A DNA stretch of 32,766 nt from Bacteroidota bacterium (GCA_005799025.1 SYHX01000075.1:1-32766); one strand, 5' to 3'; shown: positions 7,990 through 17,571, counted from the stretch's first letter. The notes: a model not told the origin generated them from the letters alone. Numbers and translations are program-made.

Positions 7990-8517
7990 ATGAAAAAATA
8001 TAGCATAATCTTTCTTTTTTTATTAGCGATCTCATGTAAAAATAAGGAAATACAGAAAAATACGACTTCCAAAAGGGACTCTGTTCCTGTTGTAGATTCC
8101 AGTGTAAACAGGTTTTATAAAATCAATGAAATTCGTGTTAAGATTACACGGAATGATACCTTTAAAGTATGGCCCTACGAGTTTTATGGGAATTATACTT
8201 TCCAAGGCCTAAAGAATTTATCGTCAATAAATCTAGAGTTTACTTTCGAGGATACAGATTCTCTAGTATATTTTTCCGATGAACGTAATGAATTTGGTCA
8301 ATTGCACAAAAAGGGAGATAACTTTATTTTACTTCGTTTACAAAACTCAGAGGGAGAATATCTCAATAGAGAGTTGATTCCTGGCAATCGATATAAAATT
8401 ATCTATGCCTATTTTAACGATAGCGAGTCACTTAGGTCCCTCAAATACACTACCAACAATAGTGGTTATTATATTGTCGATTTGGTTTCAGATACTTTGC
8501 AATTCTCGAGGGATTAA
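7990..8517 (+). CDS. Putative lipoprotein of unknown function
   Basis: MKKYSIIFLFLLAISCK lipobox-like signal; stop 2 nt before the next start. Confidence 0.7.
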   Translation: MKKYSIIFLFLLAISCKNKEIQKNTTSKRDSVPVVDSSVNRFYKINEIRVKITRNDTFKVWPYEFYGNYTFQGLKNLSSINLEFTFEDTDSLVYFSDERNEFGQLHKKGDNFILLRLQNSEGEYLNRELIPGNRYKIIYAYFNDSESLRSLKYTTNNSGYYIVDLVSDTLQFSRD

Positions 8518-8519
8518 GT

Positions 8520-9485
8520 ATGCTTTTTCGAGTAGCAATTTTCTTATTTATTTTTGGATTATTTCTTTTGAAAGCCAATAAATTAATTGGGAAGTCTCAA
8601 GAACCTTATGACCCGAACATTGATTTATCATTGTGTGTTTTTGAGAGTGATAAAGATTTTTTAGGACATAAATACCGGTCTAAAGCTCCTGAGGGTACTG
8701 TCATGAATTGCATTGGGTTTGTCAGGTATATTGCCACGATAGGATCAGGGGTTAAACTGAGTTCAGATGCCCAACAAACTGTTAATCAAGTTTTTGGGAT
8801 TCCCTTTGGCGAAATTATGCACGGTGATTTGTTGTTTTTTGAGGGAAGAAAGCCAAGGACTAAGAGGGTAGGCCATGTAGCCATGGTAAGTGGTTTTGGG
8901 CCTGATAGAATTGAAATACAGCATAGCTGCTCTAGGAGAATCATTGTTGAGAAATATCCGAATGATTATTACCAAAAACGGTTTTTAAGTGCTGGACAAT
9001 TTCTTCCTATAAATATTGGGAAAGTAAAGCTTGGATTTTGTGCTTTTTCGCCAAATAATGGAACGGTTTCCATTAATAATCATAAAAATGTCAAAGTGAT
9101 TATTGAAAAACTTAATCAGCAATGTGATCTTGAAGTTGTTTCATTTCACGGAGGCGATGAAGGTGATTTATTTTGTTATCTTTCCAATGGCACAGAATTC
9201 TATATAGGAGAAAATCGCGCAAATTTGAAAAAAATTACTCACTGTGCTTTGAACGCTGGCGCTGATTTAATATTAGGCCATAGGCCGCATATACCTAGAA
9301 CTTTGGAAATTTATAAAAATAAACTTATTTGTTGTAGTCTTGGAAATTTTGTAACCTACTGCAGATTTAGTCTAAGCGGACCAAAAGGATTAGCGCCTAC
9401 ATTGAAGGTGGAATTAAACGAAAATGGGGATTTTTTTCAGAAAAAATTGTCTCATTTAGACAAGAAGGTGAAGGCCGGCCTATGA
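8520..9485 (+). CDS. NlpC/P60-like cysteine peptidase domain joined to the C-terminal half of a CapA-like (PGA_cap) domain
   Basis: NlpC/P60: MNCIGFVRYI, HGDLLFFEGRKP, VGHVAMVSGF, IEIQHSCS. CapA-like: CDLEVVSFHGGDEGD, ALNAGADLILGHRPHIPRTLEIYKNKLICCSLGNFVTY. Expected tail continues in the -1 frame to 9628. Confidence 0.7.
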   Translation: MLFRVAIFLFIFGLFLLKANKLIGKSQEPYDPNIDLSLCVFESDKDFLGHKYRSKAPEGTVMNCIGFVRYIATIGSGVKLSSDAQQTVNQVFGIPFGEIMHGDLLFFEGRKPRTKRVGHVAMVSGFGPDRIEIQHSCSRRIIVEKYPNDYYQKRFLSAGQFLPINIGKVKLGFCAFSPNNGTVSINNHKNVKVIIEKLNQQCDLEVVSFHGGDEGDLFCYLSNGTEFYIGENRANLKKITHCALNAGADLILGHRPHIPRTLEIYKNKLICCSLGNFVTYCRFSLSGPKGLAPTLKVELNENGDFFQKKLSHLDKKVKAGL

Positions 9486-9628
9486 TTGATTCTTTCCTAA
9501 AGGTCGCGCTACTTATCAAAGAAGCAAGTGAGAATGATTTCGCAAATGGGCAATTAAGAATTGATTTGAATGGAAATCTGAATCTTACAGGCTTCAGGAA
9601 GTCAAATGGTAAAGATTTAGTATGTTGA
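9448..9628 (+). other. -1-frame continuation of the CapA-like domain (frameshifted tail)
   Basis: The -1 frame reads IVSFRQEGEGRPMIDSFLKVALLIKEASENDFANGQLRIDLNGNLNLTGFRKSNGKDLVC*, a better CapA C-terminus than the tracked KLSHLDKKVKAGL*; it ends overlapping the next ATG (9622). Confidence 0.6.
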
Positions 9629-10947
9629 TTATAAGATTATTACCGCTTATGCTACTTGCGCTAGCCTGTGGCAACAAGCCGAACCAAGAGGGCGAGGTAA
9701 AAGTTGTAAAGACCAAAATCAAGGATTTATCCCAGGAACAGGTCGAAATAATTGCCAAGACCAATGGCTGCTATTTACCCTTGACAAGAAATAGTAAATT
9801 TTTTTCTAAGTATGTTACAAAACGACTTGTGTTTAATGACCTCATGAATATGACCTTAGACACTCTTCATCCTTTTCGAAACCGATATATTGTAGGAGAT
9901 ATGAATGTCCTTGATGATAGTGGTAATGTAAGAGGTCTAATCGAAGTGAATCCCCGTTTGCATCTTTTAAAAGATTTTTCAAATGTCGACACAGCTCTTT
10001 TAATGAAATTGCAAAATTCTCATCTTCTAAGGGATTTTGATGTTCAAGATTTTGTGGGTTCAAATCATAGGTTGAATGCAAAAGAAAAAAAAGATTTGGT
10101 TGATTTTCATTCAAGCGTTTGGAAATATTATACCCCGGGGCTAAATCGTAAATTTGCTTTTTCTGGCGGTTCGTTTTATGCCGCCGGGCAAAAGTTATGC
10201 CTTTGCGAGGCCTATGAGGATACACTTATTGAGGTTGCGAGATTCGGGACCTCAGGTAAGCGTATGGACCCTATAATTACCGTTGATTCATCAGGTACAG
10301 AAAGAATAAGGCATATTGAATATATTCCCATAGGAATCAAGCGGGATTATTACGGCTTTCATTACACAATTAGTTCAAAAAACTGGGAAACAGAAAGAAA
10401 TTATAAGGGATATGCGCAGCATCATGATTCTGTTTTGGGGGGCGGTAATGATCGAGTTACAATTTTCAGGAATAAGGTCGAATTACCCAACTTTTTGCTG
10501 ATGCAGCCTATGCCATGTAATAAGAAGGCTATGCCCCAAAATGGAATTCACGAAGTAGCATTAAGAGAACTCTCAAGGGGCATGTTAGGTTCCGCTAACA
10601 GCATTGGTTGTATTCGAGTCACTGACTTTGCCTCAAAATTTTTGCGATGGTGGACTCCACAAGACGCTAATTTTTTCATTTTGTATACAGATAGTCAATA
10701 TATAAAAGTCTTTTCAAAAAACAATTCTTTGGTCATTTTTCCTTTCAAGAATAAACCGGAAGGAGATGCATTCCGTAAATGGCTTATTCTAACCTATCCA
10801 ATTCAAGCTAAACAAATGGAAATTTCTGAGAGTGGCGCTTTTGATAATGGTTTTATATTAGATGCTCATAATATATATGGTATGGAATACGAGCGGTATA
10901 AACTTAATTTGGCCAAGAAAGTATCAAAGAGTAATAGAGGTATATGA
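9622..10947 (+). CDS. L,D-transpeptidase (YkuD-like) lipoprotein
   Basis: Lipobox LLALACGN; NGIHEVALRELSRGMLGSANSIGCIRVTDFASKFLRWW matches the H...S.GCIR catalytic motif. Confidence 0.85.
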   Translation: MLIIRLLPLMLLALACGNKPNQEGEVKVVKTKIKDLSQEQVEIIAKTNGCYLPLTRNSKFFSKYVTKRLVFNDLMNMTLDTLHPFRNRYIVGDMNVLDDSGNVRGLIEVNPRLHLLKDFSNVDTALLMKLQNSHLLRDFDVQDFVGSNHRLNAKEKKDLVDFHSSVWKYYTPGLNRKFAFSGGSFYAAGQKLCLCEAYEDTLIEVARFGTSGKRMDPIITVDSSGTERIRHIEYIPIGIKRDYYGFHYTISSKNWETERNYKGYAQHHDSVLGGGNDRVTIFRNKVELPNFLLMQPMPCNKKAMPQNGIHEVALRELSRGMLGSANSIGCIRVTDFASKFLRWWTPQDANFFILYTDSQYIKVFSKNNSLVIFPFKNKPEGDAFRKWLILTYPIQAKQMEISESGAFDNGFILDAHNIYGMEYERYKLNLAKKVSKSNRGI

Positions 10948-11834
10948 TGAGACCATTATTTTTTATAATTTTTCTGATTAGTACAGGTCTTGCATCAATT
11001 TTGGCCTATGGTCAGAATTTGGTAGATAGTTCTAAAAAAGAAACTCTCGTTCCTTTTTATGCATTCAAAAATGATTTGTTAAATAAACTTGATTACGAGG
11101 AATTACGTGTTCACATTGATCGATTTAATGGAGTATTGTTTAAAGATCAGGATTTATTGGCTTTAGGTGATTATTTAACAACAAGATCGGAATTTATTAA
11201 TTTATTGGGAACATCGGATAATAAAGGACTATTCCCAATTCCTAAGTCTATGATTTCATCCAATATTAATTTGGATTTACTTTTAGGAACAGAAAGATTC
11301 TTTTTTAATTCTCTGCGGTCGTTTAATTGGGGTTATGGTCCCCGTTGGGGCAGAATGCATCGTGGACTAGATTTGGGGCTTGTTACGGGGGATACAATTC
11401 GTTCTTCATTTAGTGGGATTGTACGTTATGCAGAATTTAACAACGGGGGGTATGGCAACTGCATTATTGTTTCCCATTTGAATGGCCTTGAATCTTTGTA
11501 TGGTCATTTGAGTAAAATCAATTGTATGGCCGGAAGTTTTGTCTTTGCGGGACAAGTAGTTGGTTTGGGTGGTTCCACAGGTAGAAGTACTGGCCCACAT
11601 TTACATTTTGAATTTAGATTCAAAGGGCAATCGCTTGACCCTCTTATTTTGGTAGATTCCTCGTCCTGGAAATTGAAGAGCAATAGTTTCGTTTTGTTAC
11701 CTTCCTATTTGAAAGACCCTGATAGACGTATAATTCAAAAATCGAGTCAAGTTTATAAAGTATCTAAAGGAAAGAAAAAAAAACGAAATAGACCAAAAAA
11801 GGCTTCAAAAACATCTCCCAAAAAACAAAAATAA
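10944..11834 (+). CDS. Secreted M23-family metallopeptidase
   Basis: Signal peptide; HRGLDLGLVTGD, LYGHLSK, GPHLHFEF motifs; Lys-rich C-terminus; ATGA overlap with the upstream stop. Confidence 0.9.
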   Translation: MMRPLFFIIFLISTGLASILAYGQNLVDSSKKETLVPFYAFKNDLLNKLDYEELRVHIDRFNGVLFKDQDLLALGDYLTTRSEFINLLGTSDNKGLFPIPKSMISSNINLDLLLGTERFFFNSLRSFNWGYGPRWGRMHRGLDLGLVTGDTIRSSFSGIVRYAEFNNGGYGNCIIVSHLNGLESLYGHLSKINCMAGSFVFAGQVVGLGGSTGRSTGPHLHFEFRFKGQSLDPLILVDSSSWKLKSNSFVLLPSYLKDPDRRIIQKSSQVYKVSKGKKKKRNRPKKASKTSPKKQK

Positions 11835-11851
11835 AAAAATAATTTAAACGT

Positions 11852-13039
11852 ATGGAAAATTTACCTTTTTATTTGAAATCTAGATTGTTTTATATACTTT
11901 ATTCTTTTATTCTTTTTTTATTCCTTTCTTGCGGCAACGATAAGAAGGTCAAGGATAAAGAAATAATTAACGAGGAGGATTCAACACGGAATTTGAGCAA
12001 TTGGGACAGTTCGGTTATGTTTTTTTCAGGTCTGGGCAATACCAAAGAATTTACTTTGGACTTTCCCTATGACACCTTATTTTACAGGCTGAATTCTGAT
12101 AGCATGAACTCAAATTTTCGTGATATCCGTTTGAATCGATTGGACAAAATGACAAAATGGTTCGATGAAATTTTAAAAAGCATTAAGGTTCAGTCTGATT
12201 TGCCCGTTTTTTATCCTTTTTCTGGAGGTGATTTTATCCATATGAATGCGCTTTATCCGAATGCGTCTTCTTATTTAATGCTGGCATTGGAGCCTGTTGG
12301 GACTTTTCCGAACTTCACTGAATTAGCTCCTAAAGATCAAAATACAGCTTTGTTGGAGGGAGCTAATTTACTTAGGGATATTTTCAAAAGAAGTTATTTC
12401 ATCACTTGGAATATGGAGAAAGATATCAAAAGCAATACCTATTTAAAGGGAATTTTGCCCACGGTATTATGGGGTATGGCGGTAACAAATCATTCTATTT
12501 TAAATGTACAAAGTATTACTTTGGACAGCGCCGGTCAGTACATATACAAACACATTAACCCCGGGGATTCATCAGGGATTGGTGTAAAAATTGAATTTAT
12601 CAAAAAAGGAAGCAATCAAGTTAAACAACTGATTTATTTTTCTGCCGATGTTTCGAACGCTGGACTCAAAAATAATAAAGCTCTTTCAGCCCTCTTGAAC
12701 TCACTACCGCCACACAACTCTTTTGTCAAAGCGGCGTCATACTTAATGCATTTTCCTGATTTTTCCAAAATTCGAGGTCATATATTGCGATTAAGTCAAG
12801 GGTATCTTCAAGATGATACAGGCATTCCATTTTCATCTTTTGATACAGCCAAGTTTTCCATCTATTTGTATGGTGACTACGAAGAACCTGTGGCTGATTT
12901 TCCAAGTGAAATGTATCAGTTGGACTTAAAGGAAGCTTATGTTGATTCCTTATTTTACAAAGGGTCACTACCTTTTTCTCTCGGTTATCATTGGAGTTCT
13001 AAAAAGCAAAATCAAATGTTTGTGCATAAATTAAACTGA
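11852..13039 (+). CDS. Putative lipoprotein of unknown function
   Basis: Hydrophobic N-terminus ending LFLSCGN lipobox; no family confidently recognised. Confidence 0.7.
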   Translation: MENLPFYLKSRLFYILYSFILFLFLSCGNDKKVKDKEIINEEDSTRNLSNWDSSVMFFSGLGNTKEFTLDFPYDTLFYRLNSDSMNSNFRDIRLNRLDKMTKWFDEILKSIKVQSDLPVFYPFSGGDFIHMNALYPNASSYLMLALEPVGTFPNFTELAPKDQNTALLEGANLLRDIFKRSYFITWNMEKDIKSNTYLKGILPTVLWGMAVTNHSILNVQSITLDSAGQYIYKHINPGDSSGIGVKIEFIKKGSNQVKQLIYFSADVSNAGLKNNKALSALLNSLPPHNSFVKAASYLMHFPDFSKIRGHILRLSQGYLQDDTGIPFSSFDTAKFSIYLYGDYEEPVADFPSEMYQLDLKEAYVDSLFYKGSLPFSLGYHWSSKKQNQMFVHKLN

Positions 13040-13045
13040 AGCTCT

Positions 13046-14350
13046 TTGTCAAAGCGTTACAACCTAAAGGTGGCAATCAACGTAGTTGTTGCCAACATGA
13101 TCGGAACCGGGATTTTTACCACTCTCGGTTTTCAAGTTGCTCCAAATGCAATTCCAGATATTTTTACTATTTTATTTATTTGGTCTTTGGGTGGAATTTT
13201 GGCTCTTTGTGGTGCTACCTGTTATATTGAAATTGCAACGGCATTCAAAGAGAATGGTGGCGAATATACTTTTCTGCGAAAATTATATCATCCGATATTA
13301 GGTATTGCAAGCGGTGTAGTTTCTTTGATAAGTGGGTTTTCTGCCGCAATTGCTGGTTTAGCCTTAGCCGCTGGTGAGTATTTAAAACCGATTTTTGGAT
13401 CAGATAACGCCGTCTATGTCTCAGTTGCATTATTAACTTTTGTCTTTTTATTTCAGACTTTGGGAGTTCTCTTGGGCGGATATATTCAGGTTTTTTTCAC
13501 TGGTATTAAGGTATTAACTGTAGTGGTAATTATAGCCTTACCAATATTTTTTCAAACTGAGAGCGGATATAATCCAGATTTTACATTACTTCCTACACCC
13601 CAAACATTGAATTTTTTGTTTAGCTATCAATCTGCTAATGCTTTAATATGGGTAATGTTTGCGTATTCTGGCTGGAATGCCGCAATCTATATCACAGAAA
13701 ATTTAACAGATCCAATTAAAAATTTACCTAAGGCTTTGATTTATGGTACTGTATTTGTGATGGTAATATATTTAATGGTCAATATTTCAATTATGTATTC
13801 TGTTCCATTTTCAAAAATATCAGGTGTTGTAGATGTCGCTAATGTCGTAGCTCATCAATATGCAGGGGATTGGGGTTCTTTGATCTACAGTATTTTGGTT
13901 TCGATTTCTTTGCTTGCAGGAATGAATGCAATGTTTATAAGTGGTTCTCGCGTTTTCCAGAAAATGGCAGTTGATTTTCGTCTTCCAAAGATATTTTCCG
14001 GAGAAACATTCAACGGTTCTCTTGTTAGCGCGTCATTTTTTGTTTATGCAATAGCACTTTTTTTTGTGGTTTTTGCCAACTTTCAAACAACTATTGAATT
14101 TGTTGGAATTACCTTAACGCTCTATTCTTCGTTAGTTGTTTTTGGCGTGTTTTTAATTCGACGGAAAAATGGTGAGTATTCACACCGTATAAAAGCCATA
14201 GGATACCCACTTTCCCCTATATTGTTCCTCGTAGGCGCTTTCTGGATGTTCTCCTTTTGCGTTACCGAAAATCCTATGTCTTTGATTTATTCATTGCTTC
14301 CACTATTTCCAGCATCATTGATTTATTATTTCACTGAATATAGATCTTAA
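13046..14350 (+). CDS. APC-family amino acid permease
   Basis: Starts at TTG; NVVVANMIGTGIFTTLGFQ, WSLGGILALCGATCYIEIATAFKENGGEYTFL; multi-TM. Confidence 0.9.
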   Translation: MSKRYNLKVAINVVVANMIGTGIFTTLGFQVAPNAIPDIFTILFIWSLGGILALCGATCYIEIATAFKENGGEYTFLRKLYHPILGIASGVVSLISGFSAAIAGLALAAGEYLKPIFGSDNAVYVSVALLTFVFLFQTLGVLLGGYIQVFFTGIKVLTVVVIIALPIFFQTESGYNPDFTLLPTPQTLNFLFSYQSANALIWVMFAYSGWNAAIYITENLTDPIKNLPKALIYGTVFVMVIYLMVNISIMYSVPFSKISGVVDVANVVAHQYAGDWGSLIYSILVSISLLAGMNAMFISGSRVFQKMAVDFRLPKIFSGETFNGSLVSASFFVYAIALFFVVFANFQTTIEFVGITLTLYSSLVVFGVFLIRRKNGEYSHRIKAIGYPLSPILFLVGAFWMFSFCVTENPMSLIYSLLPLFPASLIYYFTEYRS

Positions 14351-14402
14351 CGCCTATCCTACTCAAGAACTTTAATATGTTTTTTTGCATATTTTCTTTA
14401 AT

Positions 14403-15026
14403 ATGAAACGGTTTCCTTTAATACCATTTCTTTTTATTTCCACTGTTGCTGTTCAAGCACAACAATCTACGGTATATCTCTTTTCGATTGAGACCAGTAC
14501 TTATGATGAAAGTACAGGGCAAGAAATTCCGGAAGAGGTGAGGGCGTTCCCTATTTTGATGGTTAATTCCGGTCGGTATATAGGTTTTACAGTTGAGAAT
14601 AATGATTTTTCATTAGTTACCATTTCACAAATTTTAGATTCAGGTAATTTTGTTTTTGGTGTTTCAAAAGATAGTATCCCAAGTAGGTACTTAATTTCAA
14701 AAAAGAGGCAAAGCGATTATTCCGGTATCTACGGCGTTCTTTCTAGCCGCCCAAAAGAGAAATTATTAACGAATGATTCTTTAGCTTCAGTGCGAAAACT
14801 TAAAGGCACTAAGTCATCACCGCTTTTAATTAAACGAAAGCGTGATTTGTACTTAGGAGGCGGATATTACACGGATATTTTATTAGGAAAAGTTGACCTT
14901 GATGGGGATAATTACGGGGAATTAGTTTATTTAAGTCAGGAATCCGAAGGTGTTTTTTATCAGATTTTATCCTTTAAAAATAACAAGTGGAATAAGGTAT
15001 TTGAGGGCGGCTATCGAGGGCTTTAA
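14403..15026 (+). CDS. Secreted protein of unknown function
   Basis: MKRFPLIPFLFISTVAVQAQ signal peptide from ATG 14403; tracked start at 14385 is an upstream TTG. Confidence 0.65.
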   Translation: MKRFPLIPFLFISTVAVQAQQSTVYLFSIETSTYDESTGQEIPEEVRAFPILMVNSGRYIGFTVENNDFSLVTISQILDSGNFVFGVSKDSIPSRYLISKKRQSDYSGIYGVLSSRPKEKLLTNDSLASVRKLKGTKSSPLLIKRKRDLYLGGGYYTDILLGKVDLDGDNYGELVYLSQESEGVFYQILSFKNNKWNKVFEGGYRGL

Positions 15027-15069
15027 TAGTATGTTTGAAATAACCTCTCAACTTTTTTACCTCAACATC

Positions 15070-15882
15070 ATGAGTATTTTACGCCTAGTTTCAATTTTTA
15101 ATTTTTGTGTTAGTTTGTTTCCGATGAGGACCTTTTCTCAGAGTACTTTTTTTAGCCTTAATGGAGGACTTGCCTCCGGCTTGAGTACCCAGACGTTCGG
15201 TAATTTTTATAATTATACAGAAAACACAGACTTTTTCACCAATGAACAAGTTTATGTTTCTTTAGGTAATGGTTTCAACTTAGGAGCCGCGATAGGATAT
15301 ATGTTCAATAATAATTTGGGTTTGGAATTGGGCTTGAATTATTTAAATGGCGCAGAGGCCATCGCCAAAGACATTTATTTAGATGGAACAACCGATTATT
15401 CAATTTCTTCGAACATCCTTTGCACGAATCCGTCATTAATATTGGCAGCAGGTATGCAAAAGTTAAATCCTTACGCCAAAATAGGACTTGTTATTGGGTC
15501 AGGTAACATCGAATACCGTATTAAAGAGAATGTAGATGGGGATATAGCAGAACAGACTTTGTCTATGAATGGCGGACTTGCTTTTGGTCTTAATGCTTCT
15601 TTTGGACTTATGTTTAAGAGATCGGAGGCCGTTTCTTTTTTTACAGAGTTTTCAATGATAAACATGTCTTATGCGCCTGAAAAAGGTGAAATTACGGAGG
15701 CAACCTTTAACGGACGTGATATATTGCCAAGTTTAACGACTAACGACAAGAAGTTTGAATATTTGGATAAAATTATTTATACCGGGGGTCCACCAAGAGA
15801 TTCAGAACCAACCCAATCTCTAAAAGTCAAATATCCTTTTGGAAGTTGGGGTTTAAATGCAGGAATTCGTTTGAGTTTTTAG
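15070..15882 (+). CDS. Outer-membrane beta-barrel protein
   Basis: Signal sequence then alternating hydrophobic strands such as NGFNLGAAIGYMFNNNLGLELGLNYLNG; C-terminal SWGLNAGIRLSF. Confidence 0.75.
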   Translation: MSILRLVSIFNFCVSLFPMRTFSQSTFFSLNGGLASGLSTQTFGNFYNYTENTDFFTNEQVYVSLGNGFNLGAAIGYMFNNNLGLELGLNYLNGAEAIAKDIYLDGTTDYSISSNILCTNPSLILAAGMQKLNPYAKIGLVIGSGNIEYRIKENVDGDIAEQTLSMNGGLAFGLNASFGLMFKRSEAVSFFTEFSMINMSYAPEKGEITEATFNGRDILPSLTTNDKKFEYLDKIIYTGGPPRDSEPTQSLKVKYPFGSWGLNAGIRLSF

Positions 15883-15903
15883 TAAATTTCAAAAACGCTA
15901 GAA

Positions 15904-16077
15904 ATGGGTAAAATCCTTTTTTTATTATTCTTTTTTGATTTTGTAATGGTAAGTAACGCGCAGACCTTTCTTCGCAAAGGTTATAGTTCCTATGGGGATG
16001 TTCTCTATAATTGGGATGGTCAAAATATGCGAAAAGGCTCAGGTTCTTACGGAGACATTTTCTACACCACGGATTAG
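15904..16077 (+). CDS. 57-aa secreted peptide with two KGxxSYGDxxY-type repeat units
   Basis: MGKILFLLFFFDFVMVSNAQTFLRKGYSSYGDVLYNWDGQNMRKGSGSYGDIFYTTD*; signal peptide; absent from the ORF track because of its length. Confidence 0.65.
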   Translation: MGKILFLLFFFDFVMVSNAQTFLRKGYSSYGDVLYNWDGQNMRKGSGSYGDIFYTTD

Positions 16078-16134
16078 AAATTCCCTTTAGCTACTTTAGT
16101 TTACATTATTTAATAACGAATTATTCTGCTGGCC

Positions 16135-16719
16135 TTGAAATTTCTTGTTGAAAATCTAAAAAGGATAATTGTTTTTTTGATCCTTTGTATTGTCTTGGAC
16201 GGTTGCGAGAATAATTATAATTCGAATACTCGTCTTCTAAATAAGAATCAAAAGGATTCCATTCTTGGTTTCGAACGTTTAAGGCTGCGAATTGATTCTC
16301 TCGAAAAGCGTTTGGCATTGGACTCATTGTCGAAGGATAATAACGGGTCATTGTTAGATTCTTTAGGATTAGCTTGTGTAGAATTGGCCAATAGTTACCA
16401 GAACACGCCTCATGCGCCGGTGGCGTTGTGGAAGGCTGCTAGGGCTTTTCGTACTGCTGGTTCCTTTGCTCAGGCTATTGAATGTGGCAGGGCATTGGCT
16501 GATGCTTTTCCACAACACAATCTAGCTCCATCGGCTTTGTTTTATAATGCCCTGATTTTTAATGAGGATTTAGAGAACGTCGCTTCAGCGGAATTTTATT
16601 TAGATCGTTTGCTAGATGATTACCCTGTCGATAGTTTAGCGTCCCAAGCAAGGGCCATGAAGGGCCTGTTGGGCCTTAACGATAAAGAATTAATGAATAA
16701 GATCCGTAAAGGGAATTGA
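16135..16719 (+). CDS. TPR-like lipoprotein
   Basis: TTG start; LDGCENN lipobox; APVALWKAARAFRTAGSFAQAIECGRALADAFPQHNLAPSALFYNALIF resembles TPR/BamD-like repeats. Confidence 0.65.
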   Translation: MKFLVENLKRIIVFLILCIVLDGCENNYNSNTRLLNKNQKDSILGFERLRLRIDSLEKRLALDSLSKDNNGSLLDSLGLACVELANSYQNTPHAPVALWKAARAFRTAGSFAQAIECGRALADAFPQHNLAPSALFYNALIFNEDLENVASAEFYLDRLLDDYPVDSLASQARAMKGLLGLNDKELMNKIRKGN

Positions 16720-16775
16720 ATCAATTGAATTACGTTGTTGAATATGCAATATTGCTAGCTTTGAAAAGTTCTTTA

Positions 16776-17564
16776 TCATAGCGTACTGCTAATGCGATGC
16801 ATTAGATCATTTGGGGTCAGTGGGTCGGAGAATTGCCCATTGTCCGCTAATACGATTAGACCACTTTCCTCTGATACAAGAACCACCAAGGCGTCGCTAT
16901 TTTCACTCATCCCCAATGCGGCTTTATGCCTCATGCCATGTTTAGTGGATGGGTTTGAATTGTGCTCTTCTAAGGGAAGAACGCATGAGGCGGCTTGGAT
17001 ACGGCCTTTGGCGAGAATGACCGCGCCGTCGTGGAGCGGCGATTCTTTGCGGAATATGGCTTCCAGCAAGTCGGAGCTGATCAAAGCATCAACGGGCATT
17101 CCAGTGGCCGCAAAAAGTTTCAATTCAGAGGTCCTTGCAATAACAATTAGTGCCCCTGTTCGATTTTCGGAAAGCCTTGCGCATGCCTCGGATACAGCCC
17201 GAATCCAACCCTGTTCCTCTTGTTCGTTGTAGACTACCCCATCCATAAGCCTTCCCAGTTTGCCTAACTTTGAGGGCTCCGCATTCCTCCCAATCATTAA
17301 AAGAAATTTCCGAATTTCGGGCTGAAAGACAATGATCAAAGCAAGAACGCCCAAGCCCACAAATTGCTCTAAAAGCGCTGAGAAGAGAGGCAGTTCCAAC
17401 CATTGAGCTAATTGAAAAAGTAAATTGAAAGCTAAAACCCCCACAAGGAGGTAGACCACCAAACTGCCTCGAATCATGCGCCACGCTAAGGCAAGAAGGA
17501 TACCTACCAGCGACAAGTCAAACAGGTTATGCCAATTCAACCATGTTTGTAGGGCTTCTTGCAT
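16776..17564 (-). CDS. cdaA: Membrane diadenylate cyclase (c-di-AMP synthase)
   Basis: N-terminal TM helices, GVLALIIVFQPEIRKFL, HDGAVI and GMRHKAALGMSE motifs; start ATG at 17564. Confidence 0.92.
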   Translation of the reverse strand: MQEALQTWLNWHNLFDLSLVGILLALAWRMIRGSLVVYLLVGVLAFNLLFQLAQWLELPLFSALLEQFVGLGVLALIIVFQPEIRKFLLMIGRNAEPSKLGKLGRLMDGVVYNEQEEQGWIRAVSEACARLSENRTGALIVIARTSELKLFAATGMPVDALISSDLLEAIFRKESPLHDGAVILAKGRIQAASCVLPLEEHNSNPSTKHGMRHKAALGMSENSDALVVLVSEESGLIVLADNGQFSDPLTPNDLMHRISSTL

Positions 17565-17571
17565 GACAGAA

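Noticed and set aside
16755-16762. TAGCTTTG promoter-like box in the convergent spacer between the TPR lipoprotein and cdaA
   Set aside because: No gene starts downstream on that strand; probably chance.
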